A stretch of 64,000 bases of DNA from Dipteris shenzhenensis (taxonomy: Eukaryota > Polypodiophyta > Polypodiopsida > Gleicheniales), in assembly GCA_047967505.1 (NCBI GenBank), contig CM106538.1. The stretch is one strand, 5' to 3'. A model generated the notes under the pieces. That model had not been told where the DNA came from and ran no database searches. It worked only from the letters and a program-made list of their open reading frames with translations. Position 1 is the stretch's first letter, and every line of letters starts with the position of its first letter. Shown here one piece after another: positions 46,701 to 58,083 of the stretch. The position numbers and the translations under genes were made by a program.

Positions 46701-47885
46701 AAAAAACCCCCTCTAAACCAAGATGTAGTCTGAAAAAATCACATCCAATGCGTTGACTTGGTTGTTTGTGGAAAACAAAAGCGCAAGCCACATCTCCATA
46801 ATGCATGACGTGTGTTATCTTTTCCAGCCTGTGCACTATGAGATGGACATGGGCATAGTGTGATGAGCCAATGAGAATGGGAATTAACAACTAAATGTTG
46901 ACATAAGGACTCGTCCCCAGTTATGGAAAGATGATCAACAAGGCAAAAACCTCATGTTGATATGTCAAGAAGACCAACAGAATCCCTAAACAAATCAGCG
47001 ATCTGAGCCACATTGCTAAACCCAAAAGAGCCACAAGTGCTAAGAAAGTTCGTGCTTGACTTACTCTCGTTCCAACTTTCCCCTATTCACGAAAAACCCT
47101 TTGTGCTTTGTTCTGGACTTGTCCACCGAGAAGTACTCGTTCTGCAAAACATGCAGACGTTCCAAAGAATAAGAAATTAACCGGTAAATCCATTCCAAGA
47201 TATTGTTGCAGCTTGAGAAGCCTGAAATTTGTACCAGTTCTTCATCGTCGATGAAAGAATCCTGTGTGTCGTATTGGTCATCATCGGGAGAATCGCTGAG
47301 AATTTCATTCTCATCACTGCTATTACCTCCCTGCAAGAGTTTAAAGTAAATTGGTGAGAGTGGATACCACACGAAATACGAAGAGTCCATCAGCTTTCTT
47401 GCAAGACTAACCTTGTAAATCCGCTCGATCTTTTCTATGACTGAGTTGAAGCGGTTAGGAGGCGGAGGAAGCGGATCCCTCTGTGACACGACCTACAACA
47501 TTTGAAAATCTCGAAATGTCAGACTCGCAAATTCATTTATTTTCTTTCGTATCAGAAATTGCTCTGATAGCAATGTCTTGAACTTCCCTCTAGACCTTCT
47601 CTATTCATGAAACAAAGGCACGCACCCTACCTCGGGAGCGATGCGAGCTTCAAGGGCAGGATGAGCACCAGCAGGAGCCTCCGAGGACGATGACGGGCCC
47701 GCCTTTTGGGCCTCCTTTATTAGTTTTTTCCAAGATACAAAGGTTGTCTCCCCGGGCTTAAGCTCGACGTAAAAGCGCTCCCTCGAAGGCATCTTTGCTG
47801 CAGCTTGGAAGGGAGGAAAAAGTGCTATTCCTCCGATAGGGAAACCGGACGCGGAAGGATTGCTGCCTCCTCTATCCTCAAGCAT
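39739..47885 (-). CDS. UBN: ubinuclein (HIRA-complex histone chaperone subunit), 13 exons
   Basis: Exons: 47885-47631, 47492-47412, 47330-47235, 47141-47065, 43630-43030, 42637-42541, 42410-42310, 42218-42132, 41055-40930, 40829-40689, 40576-40529, 40419-40318, 40206-39739. All introns are GT-AG and all joins keep frame: 759 residues. The ATG at 47885 follows an in-frame TGA. Residues 35-60 (RFYVELKPGETTFVSWKKL) match the plant ubinuclein N terminus. The Hpc2-related domain (about 110-170) has DDDQYDTQDSFIDDEEL then NEYFSVDKS...GFFVNRGKLER. The middle domain (about 375-605) has GRPKGTVLERA, LPRDIKQKLAKVARLAQ, IDRLMGILGHVMRVKTL, YQWDQATEDKICDLYEQYIE, GMDEHRGPQIRKLYAEV and ELWPEGWMDNIGIKHAVHRAKER. 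Ubinuclein works in the nucleus with HIRA and CABIN1, binding H3.3-H4 for replication-independent deposition. Exon 5 (Lys/Arg-rich linker) and the last exon are the least certain in extent. Confidence 0.93.
42988..43053. repeat. 16 bp perfect inverted repeat flanking the predicted exon 5 donor
   Basis: GGCAAACTTCACTCTG (42988-43003) and its reverse complement (43038-43053) are separated by 34 bp. The predicted donor of ubinuclein exon 5 (GCT|GTAAAT, at 43029) lies in the loop; one arm is in exon 5 and the other in intron 5. Confidence 0.7.
43677..43741. repeat. (CT)n(CA)n microsatellite in ubinuclein intron 4
   Basis: About 37 bp of CT followed by about 28 bp of CA, ending roughly 45 bp upstream of the exon 5 acceptor. 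On the transcript strand this reads (TG)n(AG)n, so it sits just 5' of the acceptor region. Confidence 0.9.
43938..44524 (-). mobile_element. LTR-like segment in ubinuclein intron 4
   Basis: On the minus strand it starts TGTTAGAGATTAATGC (44524), contains a TATA-like CTATAAAGG (near 44220), and would end ...GATATCTTCCACA at 43938, giving TG...CA termini as in a copia LTR. The start resembles the solo LTR at 55081-55791 (TGTTAGATATCAATGC). The flanking five bases (CGATA and GATGA) do not match, so boundaries are uncertain. Confidence 0.45.
44633..44735. repeat. 57 bp direct duplication
   Basis: ACTTCTATGCATTTGAGCC through GACATGGAGAAGAG occurs twice in a row (from about 44634 and about 44691). 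It lies in ubinuclein intron 4 and has no other visible content. Confidence 0.85.
45180..45540 (+). pseudogene. Ty3/gypsy RNase H remnant in ubinuclein intron 4
   Basis: A 100-codon frame reads VLDIAIGAVLMQQGC (consensus CDASDxAIGAVLxQ), YDRILAIFHAFRMW (consensus YDxELLAIVxAxxxW) and GPCNLVDDALRLLA (consensus GxxNxVADALSRL), in gypsy RNase H order. It is antisense to ubinuclein. The catalytic Asp of the first block is replaced and the central part is worn. Confidence 0.75.
45541..47064. other. remaining ubinuclein intron 4, degenerate repeats
   Basis: Two diverged copies of a ~200 bp unit (46160-46320 and 46390-46570) share TAGCCTGATTAA(A)TAGATCTTTT and GAAGAGGTACAT(T/C)CTGATGCTT. No coding motif was found. 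Confidence 0.5.
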
Positions 47886-48300
47886 CCTGACTGATCAAAT
47901 TCTCTCAGAGACTCGGCACTTACATTCCCTGTGCCACATTCTTCGCGAAGAAAAGAGCGTGCTTTACAGATCTTGCGGTATAATGCAGAAGCTTCGAGAT
48001 AACGCAGAGCCGAAATCGGAAGTATGCGAGGAGAAAGCAAAAGGGAAGGGATGAAAAGCACGTTTCGGGGGGAGCAATCCGCCAAAATTAAGGATGGAAT
48101 TGGGAGAGAGGGGGCAAGTGGCGGGAGTGCAGGGATGCAAATCGAGACAGAGAATTGGCTATGGCGATGGCTGGCGATGGAGCAGCCTGCCTTACCTCCC
48201 AACACAGAGATAAACAGAGAGAGAAACAGAGACAGAGACAGAGAAGAAGACATACGATCCCGCCTACGATTACAATCTTGGCGTACATACCAACTAACCC
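47886..48300 (-). promoter_or_regulatory. ubinuclein 5' UTR / leader region
   Basis: Upstream of the start codon, the minus strand has a CT-rich tract (CTCTGTCTCTGTTTCTCTCTCTG, 48200-48240) typical of plant 5' UTRs. A 142-codon minus frame ending at 47825 overlaps exon 1 in another frame and lacks domains; I treat it as a shadow. Confidence 0.45.
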
Positions 48301-48327
48301 ACTACCGTATAACACCGTAGCCTAATT

Positions 48328-48545
48328 GTCCACGTGCGCAGTACGGCCCCTCAATGACGTGGCTACCCACCCCTTTTGCGGCACTTCCACGTGGAATGTC
48401 GTAGCCTGACGTGGAATACTCCCCCTCCGTTGATCTCCCCAAAGGCTGCCCCTCCTCTGTCGATCTGAGGTGACATGGAAATCACCCCCCTCGATTTACT
48501 CTATGAAGGATCTAGAGTTACTCTTTTTTTGGGCCGACGTGAGAA
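48328..48545 (-). promoter_or_regulatory. ACGTG-element cluster in the ubinuclein promoter
   Basis: Within about 90 bp: CACGTG (48331-48336), TGACGTGG (48355-48362), palindromic CCACGTGG (48387-48394) and TGACGTGG (48407-48414). CCGACGT follows at 48534-48540. These are G-box/ABRE-like and TGACG-type cores bound by bZIP or bHLH factors in plants. Their density 0.45-0.65 kb upstream of the ATG suggests regulation by such factors; this is inference from motifs alone. Confidence 0.45.
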
Positions 48546-49543
48546 TCGGATATAGTGTACCCTCGACCTAAATACGCCCATGCCTATAAAGGTGGCGTTC
48601 CTTCCTCTTCCCCCAAATCCATCTTGTCCTAAAGTCAAAAATTTAATCTTATCAAACACTATCAACCCAAAACAGAATTGCTTTTAACTAATTTCAAGAA
48701 AGCACATCTATTGCTAATAGAGTTTAAGAGACTCCTCATATTTCTATTTCATCCCACAATGCTACCTGCCTGGGAATATATATATATATATATAATAAAA
48801 GAAAGGAAGGAAAACCGTCCTGAAAGTAATAATTGGCAAACCACAATATGCCATACAAGGATGAAGATGCTAGAAGGGTTAAAGAATAAGCCATCTAAGC
48901 TAGCTCGAAAAGGTTGGATTGTTAGTGTGTAAATCTAATCAAAATTGCATTGCTAAATACAATGAGAAAATAGGAAACTTTAACTTGAATTTCAAACAAA
49001 TACATTTAGTTGAATAAGATTCCAAACAAAAGACTTTAATTAGCACTCTCCGTCCTAAAATGAAACAAGGTAGGGTGGTTACCTTATTCTATTAGTTTAG
49101 GCATTGAGGTAAGGTACCAAATTCGAAGGTTCATTGTGATTTTGTAAACATGGGCAAATTAACACTCATTGCTTGGCCAACCTTGACTCAGTCAAACATG
49201 CCAATTTTCTCAATATTATAACACACCCCATCTCACTCAAACAAGTGCCCTTTGTAACATTGGTGCTTCAATTCTAGTGAGAGGTAGTTTGAGTCAAAGT
49301 TAATCTTTATGATAAATGATTATACATATTGAACATTATGTCCTGCCTAGGCAACAAAACAAAGCACTTCCCAAAATCAAAATCCCCCTATCTTCCATTC
49401 TTTAGATTTGAACCTTTACAAGCCTCGGTGCTAATCCCTCATCCCCTTCTTGTCCAATCATTTTCTGCCACTTTATGCTAACCCCACGTTCTCAAATCAC
49501 AATGACGATATCCAATACACAAAAATGGAAATCCAGTATGCAA
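48546..49543. other. intergenic DNA
   Basis: AT-rich with an (AT)n run near 48779-48794. No open frame with a recognisable domain. Confidence 0.5.
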
Positions 49544-50286
49544 CTAGAGTGGATGCAAGGATAATGAGTATCCATACTGCATGGCTCTGCCTCGTTGCTG
49601 AAAATCTACCATCAGCTTATCTGCCTTGGCTGACCTGGGAACAAACAATCGCCCAAAGCCCCTCGCCTTAATCTGCCTCGATGCTGTGAGCAGCTGCGTG
49701 GTGAATTGGAGCGCTGTGATCCGCACTCCAAGCTGCAGCACCACATGTGAATAGTCCAAGGCAGATTTAATCTCCCCGACATCCACGATCACCGTGTCTT
49801 CTCCTTGGGCCCCGCCATCACAATGTGAATTGCTTATTAGAAACAACTGTACTCTCACGTCAAAGTAAAGGTGGTCATAATAACTGACTCTCTGTAGTGA
49901 TTTCTGCATATTAACTAAGGAGCTGCATGATGCAAAAGCATCATAAGCCCCGGTCTCTTGCACCCAGCTACAAGGGACTGCTGACTTGCTTCATCCTTCT
50001 CTAAGAAGCTCTTCATGGTCACCAGAAACTTTGCCAAGTGGTCTTCCTGGGTTCGCTTGCTGAACTCATAGACCTCCCGTAGATCATGTTTCCCTGAAAG
50101 CGCCTGATTTGATTTGACAAATGCAGCCAATGCAGGAAACCCATTCCTATGGCAATAGTCCACTGCCCTGTCTGTGATGTCAGCATCAGATTGCATAAGC
50201 TCCTTTCCTTTGCCAGGCTCCTCCTGCTCTTCCTCCCAAACCACCACATGCTTTAATAAGTAAGGAAAACTTTTACCTACCACCAT
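49544..50286 (-). pseudogene. unknown intronless ORF pair, frameshifted
   Basis: Two minus-strand frames, 50286-49915 and 49963-49544, overlap around 49930 and read as one protein interrupted by a frameshift of about one base. The first has DITDRAVDYCHRNGFPALAAFV and SFLEKDEASQQSL; the second has GEDTVIVDVGEIKSALDYSHVVLQLGVRITALQFTTQLL and ends SLSLHPL. I do not recognise it. The ATG lies in the start of the downstream duplicated block (50278), so the true N terminus may be lost. It may be a host-gene fragment or retrocopy. Confidence 0.4.
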
Positions 50287-50804
50287 CCAAATAAAACAAT
50301 GTGTTAGAACATCATAGTTTTTGTGAGGGAAGACATGTAATGCCTCTAAACCCCAGCTTGTTATCGCTTATACCATAGAGCAAGACGCCTATCAAGATTC
50401 AAAAATCATTTCACAAGATGGGGCATCAAAAATTAAATTTAACAAGGGAGGATCTTGCATCCATGCAAAAGAATAATGAATAATAAAAAAAGTTTATTAT
50501 TACTCATCAAAGGAAAAAACTTACATAACATTAGAAAGAGGCTATATATATATCTGAATTATGGGTGTGCGTGTGTGTGTAAAACAATGATAGATTTACA
50601 TGTGAAAAATGAATCTAATGAAAATAAAACTAGCTATATATGAATGCAAAAAGTTATTGAACTAATTACTCTAGAAAAAGCAATTATTCATAAAGAGAAA
50701 TTTTATACATAAATAGTAAATTAATAAGGGAAAAATATAAATTTCCTCGACAAAACAACAAGAGACCACTAAATGTTTATAACTATGTATATCAATAAAT
50801 GTCT

Positions 50805-50839
<35 letters not shown>

Positions 50840-53735
50840 GGAAAATATAAAAACAAGACACTTCAAGAGCCAGAAGCAAGGGGCTAAAGGCAGTAAAGTG
50901 GAGAAAAAAGGATTTAAAGTAGGGCTTAAAGGGATTAATAACTCTATAAAAGGGTTAAGTGATTTTATATATATAAACATTGAAATAAACTTGGGTCAGT
51001 TATAAACCCAAAAGCTTGACTGTAGTATAGTATAAATGTTATATATATATAAGTATAACATAATGCAATAAAGAATTGCTAAAAGAAGGATGCATCATAG
51101 CAAGCAACGCAACCGCGAGATAGCGATCAAAGGAGCCATCAGGGTGGGCAAAGTCAGAGCATGGGCCACGAGTGAAGAGAAAAACATGGAGAAAAAGGAG
51201 AAGCAAACAGATCTAGGAGTAGCCAGCTCCATCAGCAAGGTAACAAAAGTTGTAGGTGAGCTCCATAACCAACATGGCCCAAGAGAGGAGTTACTTCTAC
51301 TCCATCAATCATATAATTGCAAGAGAAGAGACTTCAAGTAAGAGTCGTACAGCGAGTGCGAGTATTAAGGAAGGGAGCAACCACCTGAGAAAGAGCAGAC
51401 AAGGCAAGCTCCCACATACACTAGAAACTCAAAAAAGCATAAGCTAATCCTGATGATAGCTTGGAGCAATGAGGCAGAGGGAATTGCATTAGCACAAAGA
51501 AATTTCATAGGTATGATCATGAATATCAATCCTCAGTGCAGTCAGCAAAGGAGCCATGCTACTGTAGTCAATTTCCATCACCGTGGAAGTAAGCTTGTTG
51601 CTTGGGAAGGGGAGTTCTGAATGAACATTTGAGGGAAAGAACTACAAGAAGCTAGAGAAGATGAGAAATGGCCCCTTTAAAACCCATCCTCGCTTGTTAA
51701 CTTTGTTAAAGTTTTCGATCGAACAAAGAAAGTGCAGGGATGAAAGGCTCCATTAAAGAGTTGGCGAGACTAATAGATCAAGAGGAAAAACACGTAACTA
51801 AGTTAACGATGCACCAACAGGGTCAGAGAGGTGAAAAAGAGAAAGATTGCAAATCAAAAGAGGAGGGAGTCTTGCAAAGACAAAGTCAGAGTGTAGAAAA
51901 GAGCCGGGCTGGAGAAATACCTTTGAGAGAAGAGCAAACAGTTTGCAAGGAGCCAAAAATGAGAGAAGCAACAATTTTATGGGGAAAATGTAACAACATT
52001 CGGAGCTCTATGTGAATGCCAACACATTGGGAAATATAAAAACATGCAAAGGAATGCATGCCAAAACTAAGAGGTGTGAGGCAAGAGAATACCTTAAAGG
52101 TGCGAAAAGAAGAGTAAAACAGGGGACTTGGTCATCCAGGACTTAAAAAGGTATTATTGCATTTTTTGGGGTAGCTTGCGAAATATGAAGGGCAAGAGGA
52201 GGACCAAGAGCATTGAAAGCCAATGCGAGAATTGAAGGCAAGGTGAGGCAGAGAAGTAAAGAGCAAAGGGAACAAGGAAATACATTTCAACAAGAAGGAA
52301 GGCGTTCCAAGAAGCATCGTGTGCATGGCGATGGAAAACGCCACTATGGGTGGCAAGCAATAGTGAACTTGGGCGGCCAAGGGAGCAAAGGTAGGGGTGG
52401 TTAGGTAAAAAGGGTTTAAAGGTTAAGGAGATGTTAGGAAAGGGGGGGGGGGGAGTGTAACTTATAAGTTGGAGATAGACTGGGTAAGCAAAGGAAAAAA
52501 TCTACCCCCAAAAAATGAAGAATTAGTGGTGGGTAAAGGAAGAGGGGGGGACAAAAGTGATTGACATCTCAAGGGTTACAATTTCAACTACTAAGTCATT
52601 CATTAAGGTATAGGGTTAAGGGGTGATTAGAGATGGGGTTAGATAGGGTTGTGATAGAAAAATTAACCTAAAGGGGTGTTTTTCAATAAAAAAGCCTTGT
52701 AAAACAAGGGGGGTAAAGTTAGCACATAGGAATGCCTAAAAGGGGAAAAAAGGTCCACGATGTGCCAAATACCTCGAGGAGGATTACCCAACTAGAAGGG
52801 TAAGTGCATAAAGGATGGTGGGTGTATGTGTGTACACCCTGATGTGTGTGTGGGGGGGGGGGGAAGATTTCGCACAAACATACGAAAGGCTGTGTGTGTG
52901 TGTGTGACATTAAAATGTGAAAGCCTCATTAATTTATTTATATTGAGGATATGGGATGATGTGTGTGTGTGTGTGTACATGGGAAAAGGGTTTGGTACAA
53001 GGGGTGGTTAAGTAGGTCTGCAACAAGTATAGGATTTAGGGAGTTAGGGGGGGTGATATAATAATAAGAATATATATATATATAAAATAAAAAGTATTAC
53101 TTGAAGTAAATTATTTAGAAGACATATTTTACAAAATTAACGATTCTTAGGTTTTTCTTAATCAAAAAGTCCACTTCCAACATTATGAAATTTCCAACAC
53201 TTAGTAAAACACCTTTGCATTAATAAGTATATCCACAAAAAGGAGGGCTGGAATAAAATGCAAACAAACCAAGAGTACAAATAGGGGGTAGGGGATTAAG
53301 GAAACATTAAATGTGGGGTTAGGGGAGTTAAAATGGGAAATTATTAGAAAAATACAAAGGAGAGGTTAGGGGAATTACAAGGGGGGTTTGGGAAAAAAAG
53401 GGTGAAGATGTGGGAGACAAATGGGGGTTTATTAAAGCACATAAGTGAGGGTAAGGGAAAATTGTGTCTATATATGTATGTGTGTGTGTGGGGGTGGGTG
53501 TGTGTGTGTGTGGGGGGGGGGGGGGGACGATAAAGAAAAAATAATTAATTAATAATTAGGTAGAGCATAAGGGAGGGGGGGAAAACTAAAATATTGAGTA
53601 ATTGAATGTGTGTGTGTGTGTGTTGGCCAAAAACAAATCAATATGTTCGACATTAATGTGTGTGTGTGTGTGCACGAGTGAAAGTGAGATAATTTATTAA
53701 GCTAAATTTGTGTGTATGTGTGTGTGTCCTACCTC
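50278..53735 (+). repeat. segmental duplication, copy A (3.46 kb)
   Basis: Starts CCACCATCCAAATAAAACAATGTG and ends around AGCTAAATTTGTGTG. It matches copy B (54294-61095) throughout, including (AT)n at 50809-50840, the block 51060-52480, TG microsatellites and G-runs at 52440-53650. Copy A lacks the solo LTR and LINE of copy B and so preserves both empty sites. No gene with a recognisable product was found in it; its longest frames are Lys/Glu-rich and interrupted at different places in the two copies. Confidence 0.9.
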
Positions 53736-54293
53736 CATCCCAGAGGTAAGACCACATGGTGGGGAGTAAGCCCACCATGTGGAACTTACTCCCCACCTAA
53801 TAGTAAATGCCAGAAAAATGGATCATTATGATAAGTGTCAAAAGTGATATAAATGTGATGCCATTCGTAGATGCATTATCCAGTTTTTGGAATCAATATT
53901 TCTGCACATAAAAAGTAATCATCAATAAACAAAGGGAAGGGACTCAAAATATCTCCAATGACAAAGATTTAACCATGCTTAAAATTATCCTATGATTATG
54001 AATTAATTGTATGGTACTAGCGCGACCAAAGGCTAGTTGGGAGATCAGTGTGTACGTTTAGATTTAATAATCCCATCAATAAATGAACCATACAATTAAT
54101 TCAATCATTTGGATAATTATTTGAGAAATGGATTGACAAGTTTTATAAGAAAGCTAATGTTGAAGTAACTTTTGACAACATTGCAATCCAAAATAATTTT
54201 TCTTTATATTGAGTTTGCAAACTTAAGCAAAGAATTAGTACAAAAGTTTTGAGTCTGTTAGGTAGTCCAGGCTCCGAGGTCAGGGTCCACTTA
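53736..54293. other. spacer between duplication copies
   Basis: AT-rich and without genes. It begins with a compact pair of overlapping inverted repeats (53752-53797): CCACATGGTGGG/CCCACCATGTGG and GGTGGGGAGTAAG/CTTACTCCCCACC. Confidence 0.6.
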
Positions 54294-54995
54294 CGTGCCA
54301 CCATCCAGACAAAACAATGTGTTGGAACATCATAGTTTTTGTGAGGGAAGACAAGTAATGCTTGTAAACCCCAGCTTGTTATTGCTTATACCACAGAGCA
54401 AGACACATATCAAGATTCAAAAATGATTTCACAAGATGGGGCATCAAAAATTAAATTTAACAAGGGAGGATCTTGCATCAATACAAAAGATAATTAGATT
54501 CTTTTCTTTTTTTTAAATTTACACAAGGGGGTATTCCACCTCCAGAAATATATTAATGGAATTTATTGTAAAATGGGGGGTGGTCCGCACCCAAAAAGCA
54601 AAAGAATAATGAATAATAAAATTTTTTTATTATTACTCATCAAAGGAAAAAACTTACATAACATTAGAAAGAGGATATATATATATGTGAATTATGGGTG
54701 TGCATGTGTGTGTAAAAAAATGATCGATTTACATGTAAAAAATGAATCTAATGAAAATAAAGCTGGCTATATATGAATGCAAAAAGTTAATGAACAAATT
54801 ACTCTAGAAAAAGCAATTATTCATATAGGGAAATTTTATACATAAATAGTAAATTAATAAGGGAAAAATATAAATTTCCTCGACAAAACAACAAGAGACC
54901 ACTAAATGTTTATAACTATGTATATCAATAAACATCTTATATATATATAAGACAGTTATGGATATACATATATGTGTGTGTGTGTCAATAACTGT

Positions 54996-55062
<67 letters not shown>

Positions 55063-55080
55063 TTATATATATGGAAAATA

Positions 55081-55791
55081 TGTAAGAAAATAATACAACG
55101 TCTGTGCTCAACAGGTAACAGGATCTCGTACGCAAGAGAGAAAACAAGATAGTATGGAGAATAAAAAATTTGATTATTGTAGAACTGATACAATAGATGG
55201 CGTCGCCTCCCAACCGTGCGCTCTTGTGAAAGAAGCTTCAATGGCGTGTTGGAAACAGTAGAAGACAGAGGCTGGATGCTAAGGAATCAGGGTTGCTGTA
55301 GCCAATGATGAAATGGGCTTCATGGGCTTGCTCTTATATAGCCACTAGTCGTAGTCAGTTAGGCTCAATTGGGTGACCGACCCAGTCCGCCCAAAATAGT
55401 CCGAATAGGCCACCGACCATACGATAAAACCGGTGCGCAAAACAAAGCAACTAACCTACAGTCCCCGTTCGGCCCAGAGCCATCCGAGATCATCTGAGGC
55501 TCCAAACGGGCCCCGCAACCCGAGAGTGGGCTGCCCCAGGAAATGCTTCGTCTACCCTCAGTGGAGTCAGTCAAGGGATGCCTTCCCGCACTTGCATGTA
55601 GCCTAGTTGGCGGTGTGCCAACTCTATCTGAAGCCGTCCAGCCATCAGGCCACACATGGCCCCCATCTGGTGTCCAAACCAGGACCGGATAACCGAGCTA
55701 CTCAAATGGCTTCTCCTCATATGGGAGGCTTACAAGTAGAGTTAGCTGGTTCCCGCATAGTTACACGAGAGTGGAGCATTGATATCTAACA
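55081..55791 (-). mobile_element. solo LTR, 711 bp, with 5 bp target-site duplication AAATA
   Basis: Begins TGTAAG and ends CTAACA, with AAATA directly on each side (55076-55080 and 55792-55796). Copy A has one uninterrupted GGAAAATATAAAAACAAG at this point, the empty site. Read on the minus strand it starts TGTTAGATATCAATGCTCC and carries a TATA box TATATAAGAGC (near 55340-55330), so transcription would run minus. No internal region remains, indicating LTR-LTR recombination. The start resembles copia LTRs, but the superfamily is not proven. Confidence 0.88.
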
Positions 55792-55910
55792 AAATACATA
55801 AAACAAGAAACCTCAAGAGCCACAAGCAAGGGATTAAAGGCAATAAAGTGGAGAAAAATGATTTAAAGTGGGGCTTAAAGGGATTAACAATTCTATACAA
55901 GGGTTAAGTG

Positions 55911-55949
<39 letters not shown>

Positions 55950-58083
55950 AACATTGAAATAAGCTTGGGTCAGTTTTATAACCCGAAAGCTTGACTGTAG
56001 TGTAGTATAAATGTGTTATATATATATATATATATACATGTATATACATATGTATATACATGTATATAATATATACATGGTATTATATACATACATGTAT
56101 GTATATACATGTATACACACACACACACACACACGCACACACGCACACACACATATATATATATATACATATAAGTATAACATAATGCAATAAAGAATTA
56201 CTAAAAGAAGCATGCATCGTAGCAAGCAACATAACCACGAGATCACAGTCAAAGGAACTGTCAAGGTGGGCAAAGTCAAAGAAAAGGCCACGAGGGAAGA
56301 GAGAAACATGGAGAAAAAGAAGAAGCAAGTAGATCTAGCAGTAGCTAGCTCCATCAGCAAGGCAACAAAAGTTGTAGGTGAGCTCCATAACCAACACGGC
56401 CCAAGAGAGGAGTTGCTTCTACTCCATCTATGATATAACTGCAAGAGAAGAGAGCTCAAGGAAGAGTCTCACAACCAGCACGAGAAGGGAGGGAGCAACC
56501 ACCTAAGAAAGAGTAGGCAAGGAAAGCTCCCACATACACTAGAAACTCGAAAAAGCACAAGCTAATCCCGATGGTAGCTTGGAGCAATGAGGCAGAGGGA
56601 ATTGCATTAGCACAAAGAAATTTTGTAGGTATGATCATGATAATCAATCCTCAGTGCAGTCAGCAAAGGAGCCACGCTACTGTAGTCAATTTCCATCACT
56701 GTGGAAGTAAGCTTGCTACTCGGGAAGGGGAGTTTTCTGAATGAACAATTGAGGGAAGGAACTACAAGAAGCTAGAGAAGACGAGAAATGGCACCTTTTA
56801 AACCCATCCTCACTTGTGAAAAACTCCATTGAAGAGTTGGCGAGACTAATAGATTGAGAGGAAAAACATGTAACTAAGTTAATGATGTGCCAAGAGGGTT
56901 AGAGAGGTGAAAAAGAGAATGCACACAAATCGAAAGAGAAGGGAGTCTTACAAAGACAAAGTCAAAGTGGAGAAAAGAGCCAGGCTAGAGGAATACCTAT
57001 GAGAGAAGAGCAGATAATTTGCAAGGAGCCAAAAATGAGAGAGGCAACAATTTTATGGGAAAAATGCAACAACATGCGGAGCTCTATGTGAATGCCAGCA
57101 CGTTGGGAATTACAACACCATGTAGAGGAATGCACGCCAAAACTTAGAGGTGTGAGGCAAGAGAATGATGACAAGAACCTTAGAGGGTGCGAAAAGAAGA
57201 GCAAAAAAGGGGACTTGGTCATCCAAGACTTAAAAAGGTATCATTATAGATTTTTGTGTAGCTTGCAAAATATGAAGGGCAAGAGGAGGACCAAGAGCAT
57301 TGAAAGCCAACGTGGGAATTGAAGGCAAGGTGAGATAGAGAAGTAAAGAGAAAAGGGAACAAGGAAAGACATTTAAACAAGAAGGAAGGTGTTCCAAGAA
57401 GCATCGTGTGCATGGCGATGGAAAACACCACTATGGGTGACAAGCAATAGTGAACTTGGGCGGTCAAGGGAGCAAAGGTAGGGGTGGTTAGGTAAAAAGG
57501 GTTTAAAGGTTAAGGAGACATTAGGAAAGGGGTGGGTGGGGGGAGTATAACTTATAAGTTGGAGATAGACGGTGTAAGCAAAGGAAAAAATCCACCCAAA
57601 AAAAAAAAGAGGAATTAGTGGGTAAAGGAAGGGGGGGGACAAAAGTGATTGACATCTCAAGGGTTACAATTTCAACTACTAAGTCATTCATTAAGATATA
57701 GGGTTGAGGGGTGATTAGAGATGGGGTTAGATAGGGTTGTGATAGAAAAATTAACTTAAAGGGGTGTTTTTCAATAAAAAAAAGCCTTGTAAAACAAGGG
57801 GGGTAAAGTTAGCACATAGGAGTTAGTGCCTAAAAGGGAATAAAGGTCCACTATGTGCCAAATACCTCAAAAAGAATTACCCAACTAGGAGAGTAAGTGC
57901 GTAAAGGATGATGGGTGTATGTGCATATGCCTCGATGTGTGTGTGGGGGGGGGGAGATTTCACACAAACATACGAAAGGCATGTTGGGAGTGTGTGTGTG
58001 TGTGTCACATTAAAATGTGAAAGCCTCATTAATTTATTTATGTCGAGGATAGGGGACGATGTGTGTGTGTGTGTGTGTGTGTG

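Noticed and set aside
47825-48253. 142-codon minus frame upstream of ubinuclein as its true N terminus
   Set aside because: Different frame from the conserved RFYVELKPGET block, and an in-frame TGA sits just before the chosen ATG.
51090-52404. Lys/Glu-rich frames in the duplication (also 56212-57322) as a gene family
   Set aside because: The two copies are interrupted at different places, frames are not conserved between them, and no domain is visible.
54804-55241. 145-codon minus frame with long Ile/Tyr repeats
   Set aside because: Produced by the (AT)n microsatellite and the edge of the solo LTR.
56016-56459. 147-codon minus frame with hydrophobic stretches as a membrane protein
   Set aside because: Crosses AT/CA microsatellites; the matching region of copy A does not keep the frame.
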